From NCBI GenBank assembly GCA_009617715.1, contig VTFK01000275.1, forward strand, positions 620,001 to 684,000: a DNA stretch of 64,000 bases, read 5' to 3'. Made by a program: the position numbers and the translations under genes. Origin of the DNA: Plectrocnemia conspersa. Lineage: Eukaryota; Arthropoda; Insecta; Trichoptera; Polycentropodidae. Positions within the stretch are counted from its first letter, which is position 1; every line of letters starts with the position of its first letter. Under the pieces are notes generated by a model, which was not told the DNA's origin, did no database searches, and saw only the letters and a program-made list of their open reading frames with translations. Below, piece after piece: positions 57,425-64,000 of this stretch.

Positions 57425-58640
57425 GTAATGGCTGGTCAAATATATAAGATTTGATCTTATTTTGTAGCTCTGTTAGTCTACTTTTGTTTATACTCAGAAG
57501 GTTTTTTTTACCCTATAGAAAAAAATGTCAAGGCCAGAAATCGAGCAGACCCATTTGGGTTATTATATGCTATTTTTGTTCGATCAAGGAAAGAAAGGAA
57601 AATAAGCCACTCAGATCATCTGTAAAATTTATGGAACCGTATTGCATCTTCAAAAATGTCACAGGTGGTTTAGAAAATTTAAAAATGGTGATAGGGGTTG
57701 AAAAATGCCCCCAAATCGGGAAGACCTACAAAATTAGACGATGACGTGTTAAAATCAGCAGTGGAAGCGAATCCCCGAAAAACCATCAAAGAATTGTCAG
57801 AGGAGCTTGGCTGCCCTTGGACGACCGTTAAAGACCATCTCAAGCGCATTGGAAAAAAACACAGGCAAGGAATTTGGGTACCGCACGAACTTTCACTAAT
57901 GGCCATTGAGCAGCGAATTACCATATATTCGTTGCTATTGTCTAAGCACGAAACGGCATAATTTCTGAGAAGGATTGTTACAAGCGATAAGAAGTGGATC
58001 CTATACAACAATCCAAAAAAAAAAATCAATGGCTTTCTAAAAACGAGGTACCCATACCTAGCCCTAAACCCTCATTGACCTTAAAAAATGTCCTTATTTG
58101 TGTTTGGTGGGACATGATTGGCGCCTTCCATTATGAGTTATTAAAACCTGGTCAAACAATTACTACAGAGGTATACTGTGGTCAATTAGTCAGAATAAAA
58201 GCAGAGCTGTTGAAAAAACGTTTAGTTTTGGTCAACAATCAAAGGCGAATTTTGCAGCACGACAATGCCAGACCACACACGGCACGGATCACGCAGAAAA
58301 AAATCAGGGAGCTTGATTTTGAAGTTTTACAGCATCCCCCATATTCCCCCGATATCGCACTCTCTGACTACCATCTTTTCAGATCTTTAGAGCATTCCCT
58401 TAAAAATAAAATTTTAATTCATTTGACAGTATCGAAAATCACATAGAATCATTCTTTAACGAAAAATCTGCAAAATTATAAAAAAAAGATATTAGAAAAC
58501 TGCCTGATCGTTTGAGAAAAGTAATAGAAAACAATGGAAATTATTTTACTGATGAAAATTGTATATATATTTTTTTAATAAATTTTTTGTATGTGAAAAA
58601 AAATTATCATTACTTTCCGCTTTTCCTATAAATACATTAG
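57425..58640 (+). mobile_element. mariner-family element
   Basis: A full-length but inactivated mariner. The body 57525-58631 is the transposase relic. A possible left end near 57430 ('ggctggtcaaatatataag') resembles known mariner termini, and the right end lies near 58630. The two termini do not match well enough to define the inverted repeats or TA duplications. Confidence 0.75.
57525..58631 (+). pseudogene. mariner transposase pseudogene (DD34D)
   Basis: Would cut and paste its own element at TA sites. From the ATG at 57525: MSRPEIE, stop at 57603, then ICKIYG and HRWFRKFKNGDRG (first helix-turn-helix). Next, after a shift, KSGRPTKLDDDVLKSAVEAN, KELSEELGCPWTTVKDHL (second helix-turn-helix) and WVPHEL. 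A stop at 57959 is followed by RIVTSDKKWILYNNPK with the first catalytic Asp (57986-57988; usual TGDEKW). A poly(A) frameshift near 58014 leads to VWWDMIGAFHYELL, HDNARPH (second Asp, 58261-58263) and YSPDIALSDYHLF (third Asp, 58366-58368). Exactly 34 residues separate the last two. At least four frame breaks or stops. Confidence 0.9.
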
Positions 58641-59865
58641 GCGTAAATTAAAAATAATCTGTGTTTTTTTTATTAATTTATGCTTTCATCAATTGCGATT
58701 GTAGTGTTCCATAAAGATACAAGCAATTGATAAAGTTTCAATAATTTAATTAAAATGTAATTTTTAGACGCTGTTTATGCCTTGTTATTTACTTATTACT
58801 TTTTTTATTGATCAAAATAATTGGGTTCTGAAAAATATTTTAGGTGTTTACTGATATCCAAATAAAAGTACAATAACTTTTTTTTTTAAGGAATATCAAT
58901 AAAAAGTACTATAGCTCTAGGAATATCAGGCCCATACATAACCAAGCACAAGCCCTAAGAATCATGATCCAATATTTGAGGAATCACACAGATGCACACA
59001 GTTTTCACCCCACATCGAGGAGAATCATAAATCTAGAATGGAGATTAAGATTTACTTTTTTGCACTTCAGTAATTCTAAATGCGTTGTAGCAATTTATAT
59101 ATACATTATTTTTAAATATTTTTTGACTACAGCCAGGTAAATCTCAATCAGAACCATAAAATACAGTACACAACTTATTTTTTATAGTTAAATATTAATC
59201 AACGCAAAAAAAGTACTTAGCAAAAAATGAAAAACCCATAGTCATACCCTTAAAATAATTTATTTTTGCTATAAGTGACATTATTGGCCACCTGATTCTT
59301 TATTTATAAGCTAATGAATTTTTTTTATGTCACTATGTAATGGTTAAGAATTTCATATATGGACTCAATTATTGAATAATACTTATGCTTCAATATGATA
59401 TCTAATATTTCAAAGAAAAAAATATTTTTTTTCTATGTATTTTCTTACATTTAATTATGGAAGAATACAAAAAAATATTTTTTTTTAAATTAGTATATGA
59501 AATCTGAATATTTTTTTATTACCAAAGTACTTTATGGATATTTTTATTTTTTAACAGTAGCTGCTAGCAAAACAAGTTTTTTCTATTGTGCTTTAATGTT
59601 ACATTTACTGTACATAGATTCAATAAATACTTTGAGATGATCATATTGAAAAATAAATTAAGGGGTGTTACAAAATTATTAGACTTAAATAAAAAAATTA
59701 AATATAATAGACATTATTAATTTATGTAATTTTCAATTAAGCATTCACATTAACAAGTGTCAAGTTTTGCTAAATTAAAGTCAGAATAAAGAATCAATAT
59801 ATTTGGCATTATCAATAAATCGAAGTAGGTTGTTTTGACGATATTTAAAAGGCGAAAATTTAAAT
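58641..59865. other. AT-rich spacer
   Basis: The interval 58900-59110 can be read as HNQAQALRIMIQYLRN...RIINLEWRLRF, faintly like the C-terminal part of non-LTR reverse transcriptases (LQNKAMRII...LEWL). It is too weak to call. The rest is AT-rich. Confidence 0.35.
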
Positions 59866-59869
59866 ATTT

Positions 59870-60205
59870 GTATTTTACCTTACAGAAAATGTATTGATAT
59901 CGATGCTTCGCGCCGGAAATAGGTGCAACTAGACAGACAGTTTAGCAAGAGACTGTTCCAGTTGAGCAAACAGCAAACCAAGTTGCACTTGACAAACGTT
60001 GGTGGCGAGCCACTCCGGTCCATCCTCGAGGGGATGTTACAATGAAACAACAAACTCCTCGCAAATATGTGCTCCAAACCATCTGGACCACGATTATGCG
60101 TCCATTTATGTCTCAAGGATCACGTTTAATCGAGACTATTCTCCAGATAGCGTTTCGGAGGAGTTAACGCACCGACGAGCGCGGACGCAACCCGGTTAAC
60201 AGTTT
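59870..60205. promoter_or_regulatory. GC-richer non-coding island
   Basis: Balanced, non-repetitive. Frames of 66 (plus) and 78 (minus) codons overlap with no recognisable domain. Candidate regulatory DNA. Confidence 0.3.
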
Positions 60206-60324
60206 ATAATGTAACAAATAGTTACTTGTTAGTATTTTTTTAATTACAGAACAATATATACAACGTTACAATTAATTGAAAAAACATTATAACAATTTAC
60301 CTATTGTGCTTGTTATTATGACGG

Positions 60325-60415
60325 AATAATCTCAGACTAGTAACTCTGAGGTTGCGGGTTCGAGCCCCGGCAGCGATCTGACTCAGTCGATACAGATTTA
60401 CCCGGTATAATAAAA
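60325..60415 (+). repeat. tRNA-derived SINE-like fragment
   Basis: Contains GGTTCGAGCCC (60357-60367), close to the RNA polymerase III B-box, preceded by an anticodon-stem-like dyad CTCAGA...TCTGAG (60331-60350). It ends in an A-rich run at 60410-60418. The acceptor stem, D-arm and A-box are not recognisable and the T-stem has a mismatch, so it is not a functional tRNA. Confidence 0.5.
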
Positions 60416-60419
60416 AAAA

Positions 60420-60950
60420 TAAATAGATGTAAAATCGATATTAAAAAGTAACAATATACAGTCTAAAACATATTTTTAAAGCATTATATACAAGAACTTT
60501 GTATTGATTCTCAACATATTAAATGCTTTTATTGAGGCTAGAAACAAGTTACTTTATAACAACATCTCTTTTTTGCCACCCATTGCAACAGTGTAATTTT
60601 CTGGTAGCAGTTCTATAAATAACACTACCAGACACTTTTAAGGCTAATTTTATTTGAGTTTACCAATGACAAAACATTATCTTTAACATTAACTTCATAC
60701 ATTTATTTTTATTTATTCGTATCCTTGGCCAACAATCATTTATTAATACTTGTAATGAATTTTAAATATAATAGCCACTATGTACCAGTATGCTACATAG
60801 TGATTGCTAACTAATTTCCCTAAGTTAATAATTTATTTTAGCAGATATCTGGTTATATTGTAAATAAAAGTATTGCCAAGCAAGTAAAATATCTTATATT
60901 ACCGAATATCCTTTATATTTATATTTTTTGCTATGATATTATAATTTAAT
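60420..60950. other. AT-rich spacer
   Basis: Nothing supported. Confidence 0.5.
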
Positions 60951-60954
60951 ATAC

Positions 60955-61245
60955 TATCGTCCCTATCGTTTCATTTAGATACGCTGTACACTGTAATGTT
61001 GAATCCAATTTAGATGAATGTGCATAGTTGGCGGTAAAGTTTGCTGTTATAACGCACCGCCATACCTCGGTGAGCTGCTTAGCTGCGGCCATCCGACCGA
61101 TTCGAATCGAGGCCCTACTACACCCTACACACTCCCTTCGTACCCACATAAATCTCAATGTCATCAATTAGAATACTCCCAAGACATTTCGTTATTGAAT
61201 TCGAGCCAGCGAGCCGAAAATGTCTCTAGCGGTATAATCTAATAC
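60955..61245. promoter_or_regulatory. GC-richer non-coding island
   Basis: Balanced patch containing the palindrome CGATTCGAATCG (61099-61110). Frames of 73-74 codons on both strands are unrecognised. Confidence 0.3.
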
Positions 61246-61650
61246 AAACGGTAAAAAATAGTAACTACTTTATAATTTGTTACAATTTAAAATTAAAATA
61301 TATATATATATGAGTATAGGCTGAATTGCAAATATTTGGGGATTTATAAATTATTTTCAATTAATAATAAGTATTATTTAGATCTAATATATCAACATAT
61401 TGTTTATGAATTTTAACGGTCAGCACTTTTTTGAAATGTAAAAATCGAGATTAGACTTTGTACTTATTCTGTATTTTTATAAATAAATACACTATAAAAT
61501 TTTATTTTTTTAAGCTTTAATTCAAGACTTCTAAGCTTATTAATATTTTTTCATCTTATATAGCTTATAATTCTGTTGTTCCTCAATTATATAACCATTA
61601 TTTGACTATTGATTAATTAATTTGATAGACAGATTCAATGATATCCTTTG
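61246..61650. other. AT-rich spacer
   Basis: Nothing supported. Confidence 0.5.
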
Positions 61651-61654
61651 GAGA

Positions 61655-61760
61655 AGAGGTACCAACTCGAATATTCGAATATTTTAATATATTAGGCCCC
61701 TTTTACCTTTTCGATATTCGAATAATTTGCCAACTATTCGAATAGTATTTTTTATTAAAT
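61655..61760. repeat. TATTCGAATA-type palindrome cluster, possible hAT terminus
   Basis: AGAGGTACCAACTCGAATAT is followed within 80 bp by three further ATTCGAAT palindromic words (61668-61683, 61714-61721, 61735-61742). The arrangement parallels the subterminal palindromes of the hAT element at 12501. No opposite end found. Confidence 0.35.
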
Positions 61761-62244
61761 TAAAATATTTTTTGAACAAAAAAGAACACAACTTTTAACG
61801 ATTGCAGTAGCAATTATAATCGGCCAAAGAAGTGTAGATTTAACCAAAACCTAATCTCAAATTTGACCTTAGAAGAAATGATTAACGCATTTTTTTAAAA
61901 CATAATTAGCGCCTGGTCTTTTCTATTATTTTGTCTAAGATTTTTCTGGATGACTGAGACACAGAACAATAAAAGATGCGATATTGCCAATCTCATGAGC
62001 GGATATTTATTTATCTAATGCCCGAGAAATACAAGAAATTGAAGAAATCTGAGTAATTCGATGCAGCTGCAAATTTTAAATATTGTAAAACCAAGGAACG
62101 GTATTGGAAATTATATTTCTATTGTCTCTAACAATTTAAGATAAGACAGAAGGGGAAAAACACGTGCTAAATCATATTTTATTATAAAATGTATGTATTT
62201 CATCCTTAGAAAAAATATTTTATGAATATTAGTAAACAATGAAA
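61761..62244. other. Spacer
   Basis: Mixed composition without a recognised feature; it may be the interior of the possible hAT element starting at 61655. Confidence 0.35.
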
Positions 62245-63276
62245 CTTGCCGACTTCCAAGTAGCGACCACACTGTCACAAATTTCATATGCCGCCGGACG
62301 GCGGGCATGAATGACGTACGCACGGCGGCTGTTGTCATGTACAGCTGGCATATTTGCGCGCGATCGAAAAATGTGCCAAAGAATCGCAATTTTTAAATTG
62401 TCATATTATTAAAATTTCATGGGTTAAATTGTGTGGGCACTCACCAATACAATTTAAGTGAAAAATGTTCGGTCGTAAATATTCAATTTACGCAAAATCT
62501 TTGTCGGCTTTTGCAAAATGCCATAAGGCATAACAATCATACTTTAGAATACGAACACCACATCTGTGACTATCCTAGAATTTGTCGCCATCGATTATAA
62601 ATAAGAATTCATTATGGTGTGACATTTATATAAACCGATCTAGGAAAATACATAAAGATATTTAAAACGATTTTTTTTAACAAAATCGAGTACCACTAAT
62701 TATTTTTTAATTATTAAATTTTATATGAAAAAAAATATAATAACGATATCTGTTAGAGGAATATACTATCAAAAATATAATTAATCCCTTTTGGTGCCCT
62801 AAAATATTCAAAGATATCAGTAAGAGTCTGTAAGTCCCCGATAAGCATGTGGTATTATAACTTGACCACTTGACCACGATGCAGCGCTCTACATGCGTGT
62901 TAACCATAATATGCCTACGCGCATACTGAAATTGAACCGAGTCACACGTTCTATCTCAGTTTGCAAAACACCATATTATTATCTCTCTCACTCTCGTCAC
63001 TTAGCACGCAAGAGAGCGAAAGGGGAAGTATCTCACCGCTCGCGCTCGAAAGATCAGCTCCGACTTCGGTCTCTTTTACTCGAAAAATAGTGCCGATTAT
63101 GTTCGGAAGCGCTCGAAACTGACCAAGTTGCCTGAATTACCCTCACTTTACCTCCCGTTCTCGGTAACCTCAGAGAGATTTTAGAGCGGGCAGAACCGAA
63201 CTCGACCGAAGTAACCCACTATATTCTAAGTCCTTGGCTAACCTTGGCCAACTTCCAGAGAGTGTAGTGCAGGCAT
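62245..63276. mobile_element. Family E element, copy 3 (left end missing)
   Basis: Aligns with copies 1 and 2 from 'gcgaccacactgtcacaaatttc' to the right terminus ending GGCAT at 63276. The left terminal repeat is absent, so the copy is truncated. The right third is duplicated in tandem immediately downstream. Confidence 0.8.
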
Positions 63277-63590
63277 AACATTGACTCTAATTTTAACCAT
63301 ACTGCTGAGAGAGCGAAAGGAAAAGTATCTCACCGCTCGCGTTCGAAATAGCAGCTCCGACTTCGGTCCCTTTGACTCGAAAAATAATGCCGACAATGTT
63401 CGGAAGCACTCGAAGCTGGCCAAGTTGACTGAATTACCCCTACTTTACCTCCCGTTCTCGGTAACCTTGGACAACTTCTGAGAGATTTTAGACCGAACAC
63501 GACCGAAGTAACCCACTATATTCTCCGTCCTTGGCCAACCTTGGCCAACTTCCAGAGAGTGTAGAGCAGGCATAACATGGACTCTAATTT
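63011..63590. repeat. Tandem duplication of the right part of family E
   Basis: 63011-63303 and 63304-63590 are successive copies of about 290 bp starting 'gagagcgaaagg' and running through 'gtatctcaccgctcgcg', 'gctccgacttcggt', the GGCAT terminus and the flank 'ttttaaccatactgct'. The unit therefore spans an element/flank junction, which requires duplication after insertion. Confidence 0.85.
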
Positions 63591-63910
63591 TAACCATACT
63601 GCTAGTATTTTTTCTCGAAAACTGTTCTTAAAAAAAATGTAATTTTTTTATTACTATCATAAAATGTATTAAAATAAATTAACTCAAATTTTCTTAATGG
63701 TTTACAGCCACTTTAATTCCGAATACACATACTAGTTTTAATTCTTTAAATTAACAGCTGCATTTAGAGCAGGTAGTATGTGAAGAAACAAAAAAAAAAT
63801 AACACTCGGGAAACATTTCTCGAAATATAAGTTTTATGACTAACTCTAGGCATTACAATTAACATAAGTAAATATAAGTTTTATGACTAACTCTAGGCAT
63901 TACCATTTTT
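63574..63910. repeat. Right-flank segment shared with copy 2, with small tandem repeat
   Basis: Parallel to 46488-46800. Near its end, 'aaatataagttttatgacta' followed by 'actctaggcattac' is repeated with a 47-bp period (63823 and 63870), a duplication not seen at 46770. Confidence 0.75.
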
Positions 63911-64000
63911 TTAATACATATAAGTTATTTGCTATGAGCTGTGTTGACTCATTATTATTGAATTTTCAAAACCTAATATGTGCGACCTATCTATATTTTA

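Noticed and set aside
58900..59110. Possible reverse transcriptase C-terminal remnant (QALRIMIQYLRN...LEWRLRF)
   Set aside because: Similarity limited to a few positions; no adjoining blocks in order.
60325..60400. Possible tRNA gene
   Set aside because: B-box-like word present, but no acceptor stem, D-arm or A-box and a mismatch in the T-stem; kept only as a SINE-like fragment.
1..64000. CRISPR array, operon or prokaryotic defence system
   Set aside because: No regularly spaced direct repeats, no clustered long open frames, and the transposon content is eukaryotic.

Overview
The window looks like a gene-poor piece of an insect (arthropod) nuclear genome: strongly AT-rich, with no bacterial operon structure and full of decayed eukaryotic transposons (jockey/CR1-type non-LTR elements, mariner, hAT, short terminal-inverted-repeat elements and one solo LTR). 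I cannot name the species, and I found no intact host protein gene, rRNA or functional tRNA. Nearly all open frames longer than 60 codons are chance frames or pieces of broken transposons.

Layout. 0-9.5 kb: a 171-bp-period tandem duplication; fragments of two non-LTR families that I call NLTR-A (1.7, 3.4 and 5.7 kb) and NLTR-B (0.74 and 8.3 kb); a TA-flanked inverted-repeat element (4.3-5.2 kb); and a probable non-autonomous hAT element (6.8-7.5 kb). 10-18 kb: GC-richer non-coding islands and a complete hAT relic with an exact 8-bp target duplication (12.5-14.0 kb). 18-28.3 kb: a second hAT relic with a recognisable transposase piece, a possible piggyBac-like terminus, the longest reverse transcriptase pseudogene (NLTR-C, 21.8-23.3 kb), a decayed second NLTR-C copy split by a 173-bp fold-back element with a 9-bp target duplication, a jockey-type fragment (NLTR-D), and the first copy of a 1-kb inverted-repeat element, 'family E' (27.2-28.3 kb). 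28.3-33.4 kb: AT-rich DNA with several islands of balanced composition. 33.5-34.0 kb: a 540-bp solo LTR with a perfect 5-bp target duplication. 34-45 kb: alternating AT-rich spacer and GC-richer islands, plus the best NLTR-A copy (41.2-42.8 kb, minus). 45.5-64 kb: family E copies 2 and 3, more NLTR-A pieces, a third hAT-like relic, a mariner pseudogene with its catalytic aspartates still readable (57.5-58.6 kb), a tRNA-derived SINE-like fragment (60.3 kb) and more islands.

Reading. This is most likely a large intron or an intergenic desert in which transposons have landed between non-coding segments. The segments with balanced composition (for example 25.64-26.04, 29.06-29.70, 55.54-55.91 kb) carry E-box palindromes and TAATTA homeodomain-type sites and are candidate regulatory elements, but conservation cannot be tested here. 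The real structure lies in the nesting and target-site record of the mobile elements: an empty-site comparison dates one insertion relative to its host, and family E shares an arm with the small fold-back element. No defence island, CRISPR array or operon-like new system is visible.
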